A stretch of DNA of 41,292 nt from Loigolactobacillus iwatensis (lineage in GTDB: Bacteria > Bacillota > Bacilli > Lactobacillales > Lactobacillaceae), in NCBI RefSeq assembly GCF_003950295.1, contig NZ_RHNP01000027.1, positions 1 through 41,292 of the forward strand. The letters run 5' to 3'. A program made the position numbers and the translations under genes. The notes beneath the pieces were generated by a model that saw nothing but the letters and a program-made list of their open reading frames with translations, searched no databases and had not been told where the DNA came from. Positions 33,139-41,291 of the stretch are shown in pieces (within the stretch, counting starts at the first letter, position 1; every line of letters starts with the position of its first letter).

Positions 33139-33507
33139 CTAATTTAAAAGCTTTCGTCCCAGTGACATTCCAAAACTGGCCAATAAGAAACCACCGATTA
33201 ATGAAGTCAGTAAATAAATTAAGCCTAGACCCAATTGGTGCCGCGTTAATAACGTTAATTCTTCCAAACTAAAACCGGAAAAGGTCGTAAATGCACCAAC
33301 AAATCCCGTACTCATACCAACGACAAGCCAATGGGGCAAAGGCCAACGTTCCGTAATGTAAGTTGTGATAAAGGCCAGCAAAAAACTGCCAGTTAAATTA
33401 ATTAATACCGTTGCAATTGGAAAATGCTGGTTAGGGATGATTGAGCTTAGGAAAAAGCGCAGATCACCACCGAGAAAGGCGAAAAAAGCAACCGCTAAAC
33501 TATCCAT
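33139..33507 (-). CDS. crcB: CrcB/FluC fluoride ion channel subunit
   Basis: 122 residues, four membrane helices, with FLGGDLRF at the N-terminus, ATVLINLTGSFLLAF (conserved Asn) and GFVGAFTTFSGFSLEE (TTFSxF motif). Paired crcB genes in Firmicutes usually encode heterodimeric channels of fixed opposite orientation. It overlaps the end of the DUF190 gene by 8 bp. Confidence 0.93.
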   Translation of the reverse strand: MDSLAVAFFAFLGGDLRFFLSSIIPNQHFPIATVLINLTGSFLLAFITTYITERWPLPHWLVVGMSTGFVGAFTTFSGFSLEELTLLTRHQLGLGLIYLLTSLIGGFLLASFGMSLGRKLLN

Positions 33508-34162
33508 TCACATCACCGCCATTAACTAAATCTACTGCCGTTGTAAACAAGACACCATCCGTAGCCAAAGGAGCCATAGCCGTTAATAGTGGCTGTAAGT
33601 CAACCTGAGCAACAATCGCCTCGACAACAATTGGTTCGTTATGACTAAACGAAAAAACTTTTGGTCGGTGGATTTCATGATCCTTGCCGTAACCGGCAAT
33701 CCCCCGCGTAACGGTTGCCCAGCCGACATGGTGTTTCTGCAACAAATCAAGCACATCTTCGTAGTGATCTTTTCTAAACCACTGATTATCGGCTTTAGTA
33801 AATAATTTTACAACGTAATGTTGTCCCTCAGTTTGCATCATTTCACTCCCAATCTGACCACTAGCCGCACTAATTTGTCCCTTGTTTGCAATAATCCGAT
33901 TAACACCTGGTACAACTGCCTGATAGGTTTCCGCTGGTAAGACTGATTCAATAATGAGTGGCAAATCATTAAACGGTTCGTCCTCCAGAATACTTTCATG
34001 GCGGTTATTCTGTTGATCAATTCCAGTCATAGCCTTGCGCATGGTGACTCCTGAAATATGCTGCGCCCATAAGTAACGTAGCACGCGGTGGGCCAACGTA
34101 TGGTGCCCACTATCCATCTCTAATTCATTAAAAACAATCCGTAATAAATAGCCTGTCGCCAT
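33500..34162 (-). CDS. Tandem DUF190 (PII-like) protein
   Basis: 220 residues containing two DUF190 units. Unit 1 is about 4-105 (LLRIVFNELEMDSGHHTLAHRVLRYLW, ISGVTMRKAMTGID, PLIIESVLPAE). Unit 2 is about 117-218 (VVKLFTKADNQWFRKDHYEDVLDLL, GWATVTRGIAGYGKDHEIH, PIVVEAIVAQVD). DUF190 proteins are PII-like and recur beside crcB genes, probably as regulators or accessory proteins of fluoride export. Most family members have one unit; a fused pair would form a pseudo-tetramer or hexamer with fewer chains. RBS AAAGGAGG. First gene of the operon. Confidence 0.88.
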   Translation of the reverse strand: MATGYLLRIVFNELEMDSGHHTLAHRVLRYLWAQHISGVTMRKAMTGIDQQNNRHESILEDEPFNDLPLIIESVLPAETYQAVVPGVNRIIANKGQISAASGQIGSEMMQTEGQHYVVKLFTKADNQWFRKDHYEDVLDLLQKHHVGWATVTRGIAGYGKDHEIHRPKVFSFSHNEPIVVEAIVAQVDLQPLLTAMAPLATDGVLFTTAVDLVNGGDVNG

Positions 34163-34360
34163 CTGTTCAGGCCTCCTTTATTTTTTGTATTTATGTAAAA
34201 ACTTACTTTCCTAATGCATATTGATTAGACAACAAAAAATATTGATAACTAAAAATGATTGTTGCCGGTCATTTCTTACAGTAGTTGGGCCCGCCAGTTA
34301 AGCACCATTCCTAATTGCTATTAGTCTACTCGTTATTTGGTTTTCTGAAAATAGAAAATT
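34163..34360. other. Upstream region of the fluoride operon
   Basis: The promoter and leader of the DUF190-crcB operon must lie here. I looked for a fluoride riboswitch: an ATGG and an AATGACC are present on the minus strand, but the pseudoknot partner and the P2 hairpin of the consensus are missing. Confidence 0.4.
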
Positions 34361-34410
34361 AAAAAAATAGGAACCCACGACAAAATTACTTTTTATCGCG
34401 GTTCCTATTT
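34361..34410 (-). terminator. Terminator after the glycosyltransferase operon
   Basis: AAATAGGAACC pairs with GGTTCCTATTT, with an inner CGACAAAA/TTTTATCG extension, followed by TTTTTTT on the minus strand. Confidence 0.8.
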
Positions 34411-34445
34411 CCGATCATTATTTTAGTGTGCATCAAAAACCTGTA

Positions 34446-35969
34446 CTACTGCACAATTTGTTGCCACTGCTGCCAAACAGTGTCTTCAGAAAAGCGTGAA
34501 CTGCTGCTATAGGCCTGTTCACTGAATTTCTGTAATTTATTTGGATCCTTAAATAACTCAATAATACTATTGGCCATACTAAACATATTCCCGTTTTCAA
34601 TTAAGAAGCCATTTTCGCCATCTTCAATAATTTCATTGGGTCCATAATTGAAATCATAACTAACAATTGGTAAGCCATGGCTCAAGGCTTCGATCATGGC
34701 TAAAGGCTGGGCATCAATCCGACTGGCAATGACAAAGACTTGGGCGCTATCATAAATATCGTTTAAGTCCGCCGTGTAGCCCGGAATGCTAACCGCGTCA
34801 GTTAGATTAAGCTCCTTAATCAAAGCGTTAAGCTCATCAATTGTTTCACTAGGGCCATAACCCCGTAGTTCCAGCGTTGCGTCTGGCATACCGTTATGCA
34901 CTAAATTAAACGCTCGAATAAGCTGATCAACCCGCTTTTCTGAGCCCAAGCGTCCAACAAATAAGAGCTTGTGTGATGTTCGTTTGGCCATCATAATTGG
35001 TGCCTTTGCAGCCTGTTCAGCCGGAATAACACCACCGGAAATTGTCATAATTGGCATTTGCGGCTGTTTTAAGCGCATTTCCAAATCACCACGCTGCCGG
35101 TTAGTCATCGTAATTAGGCCGTCCAATTTCGCCAAGCCTTGCATGCTTAACGGAACTTGATAATAGCCGTCTAATGGCGCATTCAGCTGATCTTCTGGTT
35201 CAGTTGCGTGGGCAATTGGAAAGAAGACGTACTTGCGCGCCTTAGTTGTCATCGCCAGTAAAGGCTGATTGGCAACTCCTGGTCGATCAGCGATAAAGGT
35301 GTTAGTTTCCTCAGTTTGCCGATTTAGTCTATCTAAGAAGAAGGTAAATAGATCTTCAACACTAGTAAAATAGTGCGCTACGTCTTGATCAGTAATGAGC
35401 TTAATCAACGTGTTCAGTGGATTGCCCTGCGTATCCTTAACGTAATAGCGCTCCATTACACGCTTACCAGTTGGTGTATACAAGTTTTCCGCCATTAATT
35501 GGCCATCTTGCCCGTAGAGTTGTTCCGCAGATTTGAAGCCACGCCAATCATATAAATCAGTTTGACTTAAATTTCCAGAAGCATCAAAAAAGTTAACGTA
35601 ATACAATTGGCCAATCGTTCCTGGCGTAAACCAAACGTCTTCCACTAAATGATCACCACTACGAACGTGGCTCACATTAGCACCTGGTTCAATTTGATAA
35701 TCAACTGGCAAATGTAGGTCTTGAATGTGTAACGTTTTATAGTCGGCTTCATCAATGAACTCAGCATTCTGAAAATAGTCGAACATATTAACCAAATCAT
35801 CGTCAGTTAACCCAAATTGCTTAATTGTTCGGTGTTGCGAACGATCAAAATCCCGCGTAACAATTTTTGCCGGAACACTTTTAGCATCAAATAGCTGAAC
35901 CCGCTTAATTTCGGCGTGTTCCACACCTGAGTTGCGTTCAAAAATATATTGATTTAGAAAGTAATACAT
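34446..35969 (-). CDS. GT4 glycosyltransferase-like protein, GtfB-type partner (degenerate active site)
   Basis: 507 residues, paralogue of the upstream gene along its whole length (MYYFLNQYIFERNSGVEHAEIKR). The C-terminal GT4 domain keeps the nucleotide-sugar Arg and Lys (VGRLGSEKRVD). The EX7E motif is altered: the first Glu is Asp419 and the following Gly-Phe is Ala-Gln (SRIDAQPLAMIEA). This suggests a non-catalytic partner, as GtfB is to GtfA in O-glycosylation of adhesins, although weak activity is possible. Older annotation would call it TagE, a teichoic-acid glucosyltransferase. Its ATG follows the previous stop without a gap. Confidence 0.8.
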   Translation of the reverse strand: MYYFLNQYIFERNSGVEHAEIKRVQLFDAKSVPAKIVTRDFDRSQHRTIKQFGLTDDDLVNMFDYFQNAEFIDEADYKTLHIQDLHLPVDYQIEPGANVSHVRSGDHLVEDVWFTPGTIGQLYYVNFFDASGNLSQTDLYDWRGFKSAEQLYGQDGQLMAENLYTPTGKRVMERYYVKDTQGNPLNTLIKLITDQDVAHYFTSVEDLFTFFLDRLNRQTEETNTFIADRPGVANQPLLAMTTKARKYVFFPIAHATEPEDQLNAPLDGYYQVPLSMQGLAKLDGLITMTNRQRGDLEMRLKQPQMPIMTISGGVIPAEQAAKAPIMMAKRTSHKLLFVGRLGSEKRVDQLIRAFNLVHNGMPDATLELRGYGPSETIDELNALIKELNLTDAVSIPGYTADLNDIYDSAQVFVIASRIDAQPLAMIEALSHGLPIVSYDFNYGPNEIIEDGENGFLIENGNMFSMANSIIELFKDPNKLQKFSEQAYSSSSRFSEDTVWQQWQQIVQ

Positions 35970-37520
35970 TTAATCAACCTCCGCGACAGTTTGTTGCTGC
36001 TGGTAAAAACGATCAGCCTCAGTAATTAAAAGTTGCCACTGAGCCATAACTGCATCTTCTGAATAACGCCGACTATTATCGTAGGCGGCCTCACTAAAGT
36101 TCATCAATTTTGCCGGATTACTTAATAAATCGAGAATGGCTTCGGCCAAACCGTCAATATCATCATTTTTAGTTAGAATCCCCGTTTTCTGATCCTGAAT
36201 AATATCAGCGGGGCCATACTTAATATCGTTGGCAATCAACGGCAGCCCGTGCGCCTGGGCTTCCAATAACATCAGTGAGAAACCTTCCGCCCGACTTGGT
36301 AGTAACCCAATTTGTGCACTATTATAGATCTCACTAACATTTTCTGAATAACCCATAAATTTAACACTATCCGTCAAGCCAGCCTCAGTCACTTGTTGGC
36401 GTAGCTTTTCTTCAGTATCACCGTTACTGTAGCCCCAGAATTCCAGGGTTGCTTTAGGATAATGCTGATGAACTTTTTCGAACGCCTTAATGGCTTGATC
36501 TTGCTGTTTTTCTGGTGCTAGGCGAGCAACTTCAACCAATTTTTGAGGGGTGCGCGTTTGCCAATCGACGTGGGGCTCGTTCAGCGTTTCATTGGCGACA
36601 AAACCAACTGGGATCGTAAATTCAGGAACTTTTTTACCAAAGCGCGCCACCATATCAGTTGTTTGCTGTGGCGTTGCTGAAATAACCGCATTCCACTGGC
36701 CCAAATTATTAAGGGCATGTTCGTAATTGGAATTCAAAGTTGAGTGCTGCATATCGCTAGGATCATTAACGTGGTCGTTATGCAAGTGTAATACTTTGAA
36801 GGCCTTCGTTTCCATGTGGAACAACGACCAAGCTAACTCAACCGTTCGATCACAAATGAAAACATTGTGCCCGCCATCACTTTGATTCAGCTCATCGTAG
36901 AAAAAGCGTGTTAACTCAGCCATCCCGTTGAAAGAATAGTCTTGGCCGTGATAATTTAAAACGCGCCACGAATTTTGTTCATTTCCCTGCCGATCTAGCA
37001 AATGCAACTTTTGAATGTGGGCCACACCATCGAGACCAAGGTATTGTTCGTTAGCAATCTTACCGTCCCAATCAAAATATTGCTCCAAACTGATGAAGCC
37101 CCGCGTATCGTACCAAACCATTTTTACAGTTTTACCATTAGGTTCTAGATACTGAATATTTTTAAGATCAGTAAATTCTGGTTCACGCGTTGTGATAATC
37201 ATCAAGCGTTTGTCCTGTTGCGTAACAACGTAATCATGACCATCTTTTTGCAACGAACAATCATCTGGCAGCTTTAAATCATTCACGGTAACCTGCTGAT
37301 AATCCACTTGTTCAGTGTTATTAAAAAAATCAAATAAGTTAATAAAATTTGCAGTACTAATATTCGCTTGTGCCAGTACCTGATGAAGATCCAGCGCAAA
37401 TGAACGCGTGACAATTTTTGCGGCGACATTATTTTTATTAAAAAGCATTAACCGCTTAATTTCGGCGTGCTCAATACCAGATTTTTGGGCTTGCATATTA
37501 TCATTTAAAAAATAATACAT
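35970..37520 (-). CDS. GT4 glycosyltransferase, GtfA/TagE/TarM-like (catalytic)
   Basis: 516 residues. The N-terminal extended domain (about 1-240, starting MYYFLNDNMQAQKSGIEHAE) is typical of TarM/TagE/GtfA enzymes. The GT4 domain has R333 and K338 in VARLAPEKQ and a complete EX7E motif, E412 and E420, in SRAEGFSLMLLE. It transfers a sugar from a UDP donor to protein Ser/Thr (GtfA) or to wall teichoic acid (TagE/TarM). The tandem with a degenerate paralogue favours a GtfA-GtfB complex; no adhesin or SecA2 gene is in the window. Preceded by the MAIRRK leader module. Confidence 0.83.
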   Translation of the reverse strand: MYYFLNDNMQAQKSGIEHAEIKRLMLFNKNNVAAKIVTRSFALDLHQVLAQANISTANFINLFDFFNNTEQVDYQQVTVNDLKLPDDCSLQKDGHDYVVTQQDKRLMIITTREPEFTDLKNIQYLEPNGKTVKMVWYDTRGFISLEQYFDWDGKIANEQYLGLDGVAHIQKLHLLDRQGNEQNSWRVLNYHGQDYSFNGMAELTRFFYDELNQSDGGHNVFICDRTVELAWSLFHMETKAFKVLHLHNDHVNDPSDMQHSTLNSNYEHALNNLGQWNAVISATPQQTTDMVARFGKKVPEFTIPVGFVANETLNEPHVDWQTRTPQKLVEVARLAPEKQQDQAIKAFEKVHQHYPKATLEFWGYSNGDTEEKLRQQVTEAGLTDSVKFMGYSENVSEIYNSAQIGLLPSRAEGFSLMLLEAQAHGLPLIANDIKYGPADIIQDQKTGILTKNDDIDGLAEAILDLLSNPAKLMNFSEAAYDNSRRYSEDAVMAQWQLLITEADRFYQQQQTVAEVD

Positions 37521-37529
37521 TTAGTCAGT

Positions 37530-37571
37530 CCTCCTCAATCTTCTAAGGTCTATTTTGCGTGTCCGCAAAAT
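37530..37571 (-). promoter_or_regulatory. Leader module (hairpin, AGACCTTA, Shine-Dalgarno) before the glycosyltransferase operon
   Basis: Hairpin ATTTTGCG-gaca-CGCAAAAT (37552-37571), AGACCTTA (37544-37551), Shine-Dalgarno GAGGAGG (about 37529-37535), nine bases from the start. Same order, spacing and conserved CGCAAAATAGACCTTA as upstream of the HAD phosphatase. The mini-ORF stop ends one base before the hairpin. Confidence 0.65.
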
Positions 37572-37572
37572 C

Positions 37573-37593
37573 CTATTTTCGGCGGATAGCCAT
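37573..37593 (-). CDS. Leader mini-ORF MAIRRK
   Basis: ATG, five codons, TAG, preceded by AGGAGA. It starts only about 20 bp after the likely transcription start. Its stop is separated from the leader hairpin by a single G, exactly as for MDILRN before the HAD gene. The conserved geometry, with little peptide similarity beyond Ile and Arg, suggests that translation or stalling on it controls the hairpin. Confidence 0.5.
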   Translation of the reverse strand: MAIRRK

Positions 37594-37616
37594 TCTCCTA
37601 AATCCCACCTAGTTTT

Positions 37617-37622
37617 ATTATA
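37617..37622 (-). promoter_or_regulatory. Probable -10 of the glycosyltransferase operon
   Basis: A perfect TATAAT on the minus strand 24 bp before the mini-ORF. TTGCGC lies 15 bp upstream of it as a weak -35. The leader would be about 90 nt. Confidence 0.5.
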
Positions 37623-37699
37623 CGCTCAAAGCCGGTTGCGCAACAGTGGGCGGAAAGTCCCTATTTAAGCACAGTCCATTTAATTAATTCAGGCCGCTT

Positions 37700-38278
37700 T
37701 TAAATTAAAACGGCCGCCTTAAGTAACGTTAAAATTTGTTCCAATGGTACTTTGACTGGATCTAACTGTTTGGCCGTCACTGCACGGGCGTAAGTTAATA
37801 AAGTTGTACTGATCATTGTTTGCAGAATTGGCGCAGCCGTTTTACGAAAAACACCTGCTTTGATACCGGCCGATAAAAAATCGTTCGGCGCATTAAAAAC
37901 AGCTTGCCGCTGTTGAATTGGCACCGGCAGTGTTTGTAAGATTGGATCAACCGCAAATTGCTGCAATAACTGAACTTGTTCTGGATGTTCAATACTATAT
38001 TGATAAAGCGCCCGCATATAAATTTCAAGCTGTTCTGCCGGCGTTTCAACATCCGCTAATTGTTGCTGCAAATAACCGGCAAGCTGTTCCTGCGTTGTTT
38101 GAAAAACAGTTGCCAGTAGAACCTCTTTGCTAGAAAAATAAATATACAAATTAGACTGAACAAGACCAGCGGCCCTAGCAACCTTGGCCGTTGTCACGCT
38201 GCTCAATCCATTTTTAACAATTAAATTGGTTGCACTTTTTAAAATAGCCAAGCGTTTCTGATCGTCTTTTATTCGCAT
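37700..38278 (-). CDS. TetR/AcrR-family regulator
   Basis: 192 residues. The N-terminal helix-turn-helix is typical (ILKSATNLIVKNGLSSVTTAKVARAAGLVQSNLYIYFSSKEVLLATVF, residues 10-57). The C-terminal ligand domain is not specific. It lies 23 bp after the dehydrogenase gene in the same direction, so the two are co-transcribed, and the regulator may act on the divergent promoter region at 39190-39343. The nearest AGGAG is 16 bases from the ATG, a weak initiation site, so expression may depend on coupling. Confidence 0.85.
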   Translation of the reverse strand: MRIKDDQKRLAILKSATNLIVKNGLSSVTTAKVARAAGLVQSNLYIYFSSKEVLLATVFQTTQEQLAGYLQQQLADVETPAEQLEIYMRALYQYSIEHPEQVQLLQQFAVDPILQTLPVPIQQRQAVFNAPNDFLSAGIKAGVFRKTAAPILQTMISTTLLTYARAVTAKQLDPVKVPLEQILTLLKAAVLI

Positions 38279-38301
38279 AATTTAGTCTAAACTACTCCTA
38301 G

Positions 38302-39189
38302 TTATTTAGTTGGCTGATCGCCAGCCGGCCACCAGAGTTTGATCAATGCCTGCGTTCCATCATTGCCCAGTTGTTTTTGATCAACCAACTGCTCGTACAG
38401 TTGCGCGGCCGTTTTAGTTGCTGGCAAATCTAACTTCATCTTTTTAGCTTCATCCAGCGCAATTCGCAAATCCTTCAGGAAGTGTTTGGCAAAAAAGCCG
38501 GGCGTATAATCATGCTGTAAAATTCGCGGTGCGTACGTATTCATACTCCAATTGTCAGCACCACCAACATGTAAGGTGGCCAAAACATCGGTTAGGTTAA
38601 GCCCAGCAGCCTGTGCGTAAACTAACATTTCGGTCAAGCCAGTCATCGTGCCGGCAATCATAATCTGATTGGCCATCTTGGCGTGCTGACCCAAACCAGG
38701 TCCACCAAATAAATTAACGCGTTGACTAAAAGCCTTCAGAATTGGCTGCATTTGTTTATAGGCCACTTTCGTAGCACCAACCATAACGGTCAAAGTGCCA
38801 TTTTTGGCGCCAATATCACCGCCAGAAACAGGCGCATCTGCTACTTGAAACTGTTGTGCTTGTCCATCTGTCGCTAATTTTTTAGCTAAGGTTGGCGTAC
38901 TTGTCGTCATATCAACTAACAATTGATTAACCTTAGCACCGGCAAAGATACCAGCAGCACCATAATAGACTGCCTCAACGTCGGCCGGAAAACCAACCAT
39001 TGTGAAAGTCACATCACTTGACTGTGCGACGGCCTTTGGTGTGTCCGCCCAGGTTGCGCCAGCCGCAAGTACCTCGGCTGCGTGTGCTTTTGTCCGATTG
39101 TAAACAACAACCTGATAACCTGCCTTCAAAAGGTTGTTAATGATGCCGCTGCCCATAACGCCAGTCCCCACAAAACCGATCTTTTCCAT
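38302..39189 (-). CDS. NAD(P)-dependent 3-hydroxyisobutyrate dehydrogenase-like oxidoreductase
   Basis: 295 residues. Rossmann motif GFVGTGVMGSGII (residues 5-17), substrate motif DAPVSGGDIGAKNGTL (about 117-132) and catalytic Lys in GQHAKMANQIMIAG (about 166-179). This is the pattern of beta-hydroxyacid dehydrogenases (3-hydroxyisobutyrate, tartronate semialdehyde, succinic semialdehyde reductases). Exact substrate unknown. AAAGAAGG before ATG. It is divergent from the esterase gene. Confidence 0.88.
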   Translation of the reverse strand: MEKIGFVGTGVMGSGIINNLLKAGYQVVVYNRTKAHAAEVLAAGATWADTPKAVAQSSDVTFTMVGFPADVEAVYYGAAGIFAGAKVNQLLVDMTTSTPTLAKKLATDGQAQQFQVADAPVSGGDIGAKNGTLTVMVGATKVAYKQMQPILKAFSQRVNLFGGPGLGQHAKMANQIMIAGTMTGLTEMLVYAQAAGLNLTDVLATLHVGGADNWSMNTYAPRILQHDYTPGFFAKHFLKDLRIALDEAKKMKLDLPATKTAAQLYEQLVDQKQLGNDGTQALIKLWWPAGDQPTK

Positions 39190-39225
39190 ATTTTTGCCTT
39201 CTTTCCAGTTGCGCTCCCTTCTAGC

Positions 39226-39273
39226 TTAGTCCACTAACTAAGTTTTGTGAACTTTAAAATTTTACAATGTAAA
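39226..39273. promoter_or_regulatory. Operator-like palindromes between dehydrogenase and esterase
   Basis: TTAGTCCACTAA (39226-39237) and TTTACAATGTAAA (39261-39273) are two perfect inverted repeats in the divergent promoter region. Either is a candidate site for the TetR regulator encoded in the dehydrogenase operon. A related TTTAGTCTAAA overlaps the start region of that tetR gene. Confidence 0.4.
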
Positions 39274-39277
39274 GTGC

Positions 39278-39305
39278 TTGCTTCTCTTCTTAGATGGCCC
39301 ATACT
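39278..39305 (+). promoter_or_regulatory. Promoter of the esterase gene
   Basis: TTGCTT (39278-39283), 16 bp, CATACT (39300-39305), 38 bp before the ATG. Confidence 0.45.
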
Positions 39306-39343
39306 AGAATTGATTAGATACAAATTTGATAAGGAGGATGCTT

Positions 39344-40153
39344 ATGCAGATTATTGAAAAACCATTAACGGATAAAGGAATGGCCGGCCCTTATTTAAAG
39401 GGGTTATTAAAATCCCCTGATCCAGCCGCTGGTCAGACCAAATTACCAGCAATTATCATCATTCCTGGTGGTGCCTATACGCACATTCCAGTTGAACAAA
39501 CCGAAACAATGGCAGTGGCTTTTGCCAACCAAGGCTTCCAGAGCTTTTACCTTCGTTATTCCTTTATGGATGAGGCCCAACCGCTAATGCCGCAACCATT
39601 AATCGAACTCGCTAAGGCCGTGCAGCTACTACACCAAAACGCCGACGAATGGCAGCTTGATTCTGACAAGATTGTCATTGCTGGCTTCTCAGTTGGTGGC
39701 CATATTGTTGGGCTTTATAATGATTATTGGGATAGTGCTTGGTTAACTAAGGCAACTGGTTTTGGCGCCGATGAATTAAAAATTAACGCCGCAATCATGG
39801 GTTATCCTGTTGTCAGTCCTAAGCTCGGTTTCCCAAAGGATGCCGCAACCGTTCAAAAATGGGCGGACGACCCTGACTTCATCGCCGCTGACGAACAAGT
39901 GACTGCCACCAACGCCCCAACTTTTGTTTGGACAACCTTAGATGATAATGTTGTTCCTTCTGCTAATGCGCTCGCTTATGTAGCGGCGTTAAAGACCGCC
40001 GAAGTTTCAGTTGAAAGTCACCTTTTCCGCCACGGTCCCCATGGTCTTGCATTAGCCAACCAACAAACGGGCAATGATAGTGAGACGGTTAATCCCCACG
40101 TTGGTCATTGGTTTGAACTTGCTATCGAGTGGTTGACAGATATTTTAGATTAA
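39344..40153 (+). CDS. Alpha/beta hydrolase (esterase/lipase, acetyl-xylan-esterase-like)
   Basis: 270 codons with the stop (269 residues). Oxyanion region IIPGGAYTH, nucleophile elbow GFSVGGH (Ser in GxSxG), an acid in WTTLDDNVVP and His in FRHGPHGLAL complete the triad. This resembles small cytosolic carboxyl esterases of the BD-FAE/XynB-like group common in lactobacilli. No signal peptide. The frame opens at a TTG 18 bases earlier, but the ATG at 39344 is seven bases after AAGGAGG. Confidence 0.87.
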   Translation: MQIIEKPLTDKGMAGPYLKGLLKSPDPAAGQTKLPAIIIIPGGAYTHIPVEQTETMAVAFANQGFQSFYLRYSFMDEAQPLMPQPLIELAKAVQLLHQNADEWQLDSDKIVIAGFSVGGHIVGLYNDYWDSAWLTKATGFGADELKINAAIMGYPVVSPKLGFPKDAATVQKWADDPDFIAADEQVTATNAPTFVWTTLDDNVVPSANALAYVAALKTAEVSVESHLFRHGPHGLALANQQTGNDSETVNPHVGHWFELAIEWLTDILD

Positions 40154-40274
40154 ATCCGCTAAACAAACGAATTTATCTACGTGCTAATTATTTTCAACTG
40201 CTGATTAGAATCTTAAGGCCCCTTTTGGCAGTTAATCATTTTTATCAGTTAGAATTCTAAAGATTATTGAGAAC

Positions 40275-40313
40275 AAAAAAGCGAAGTGCCTAGAAATCAC
40301 GGCACTTCGCTTT
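40275..40313. terminator. Bidirectional terminator between esterase and SDR genes
   Basis: AAAGCGAAGTGCC pairs perfectly with GGCACTTCGCTTT around a 10-base loop, with A-run before and T-run after. Confidence 0.85.
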
Positions 40314-40353
40314 AATTTGTTAATTTACTTTTACAGCATTAGCGCCTTATTGC

Positions 40354-41085
40354 TTAACGTTGTTGCGTAATTGGTCGTAATAAAATTTCGTTAATGCCAA
40401 CATTGTTTGGTTGGTCAATCGCGTAGGCCACAGCGTTAGCAACATCTTCTGCTGCTATGCCAGACGTTTGCTCGTCACTTTTAATTTGCTGCCGCTTTTT
40501 TTCGTTAGTAATCGTTCGGTAAAGTTCAGTGTTAACTGCACCCGGTGAGATCATCGTTGTCCGAATTTTACCAGCCTGCTCTTGCCGTAAGCCATCCATA
40601 ATTGCTTGAATCGCCCACTTGGTACCGGAATAAACAGCAGTACCAGGGTGAACAACGTGCCCAGCTACCGAATCAGTTGTAATAACGTGGCCGGAACCTT
40701 GTTTTTCCATAATTGGTAAAACAGCAGCAATGCCATACAGTACGCCCTTGATATTAACATCAATCATTTGTTCCCACTCGTTTACTTTTAACTCACTTAA
40801 CTCAGAAAGTGGCATTAAACCAGCGTTGTTAAACAAGACATCCACGCGGCCAAATTTTTCTACAGCCAAATTAACCAAAGACTGTACTTGCTTCTTATCA
40901 GTCACATCAGTTACCTGGTAAACCACTTCGGCCAGTGCCAAAGAGGTCACCAAATCTTCCAGACGATCCTTTCGCCGGGCGCCGATCACCAACTTGGCTC
41001 CTGCTTGTGCTAACCGCCGGGTTGTTGCCGCGCCAATACCACTGGATGCGCCAGTAATTACAACAACTTTTCCTTTAATTGCCAT
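40354..41085 (-). CDS. Short-chain dehydrogenase/reductase (classical SDR)
   Basis: 243 residues. Cofactor motif TGASSGIG (11-18), NNAG (about 88-91), catalytic Ser in TTDSVAGHV and Y-x3-K in YSGTKWAI. The ARRKDRL segment after beta-2 favours NADP(H). The substrate is unknown. AGGAGG precedes the ATG. Single gene. Confidence 0.9.
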   Translation of the reverse strand: MAIKGKVVVITGASSGIGAATTRRLAQAGAKLVIGARRKDRLEDLVTSLALAEVVYQVTDVTDKKQVQSLVNLAVEKFGRVDVLFNNAGLMPLSELSELKVNEWEQMIDVNIKGVLYGIAAVLPIMEKQGSGHVITTDSVAGHVVHPGTAVYSGTKWAIQAIMDGLRQEQAGKIRTTMISPGAVNTELYRTITNEKKRQQIKSDEQTSGIAAEDVANAVAYAIDQPNNVGINEILLRPITQQR

Positions 41086-41216
41086 GTTTATGCCTCCTAA
41101 ATTATTTAAGAATTATCTTGCGGATCTGTTTAAAATTCAATTTATTTTATTGCAAAAAAATGTGGTATAAAATAGGGCTCAACGACCACCTCATTCTCAT
41201 TAACTAAAGATTAAGG

Positions 41217-41291
41217 GGCTCTATACTTTTTCCTGTTGATAGTTTACAAATGGTAAACTATTAACAGGATTTTTGTGCAGAAAAAGAGCTC
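41217..41291. repeat. Right copy of 75-bp terminal inverted repeat (insertion-sequence end)
   Basis: Exact reverse complement of bases 1-75, beginning GGCTCTATACTTTTTCC at 41217. The inner flanks differ (AATGAATT after the left copy; GATTAAGG before the right copy), so the two copies are not the two sides of one insertion. Confidence 0.6.

Noticed and set aside
34163-34360. Fluoride (crcB) riboswitch upstream of the DUF190-crcB operon
   Set aside because: Some short matches occur (ATGG, AATGACC) but the pseudoknot pairing and the conserved hairpin between them are not there.
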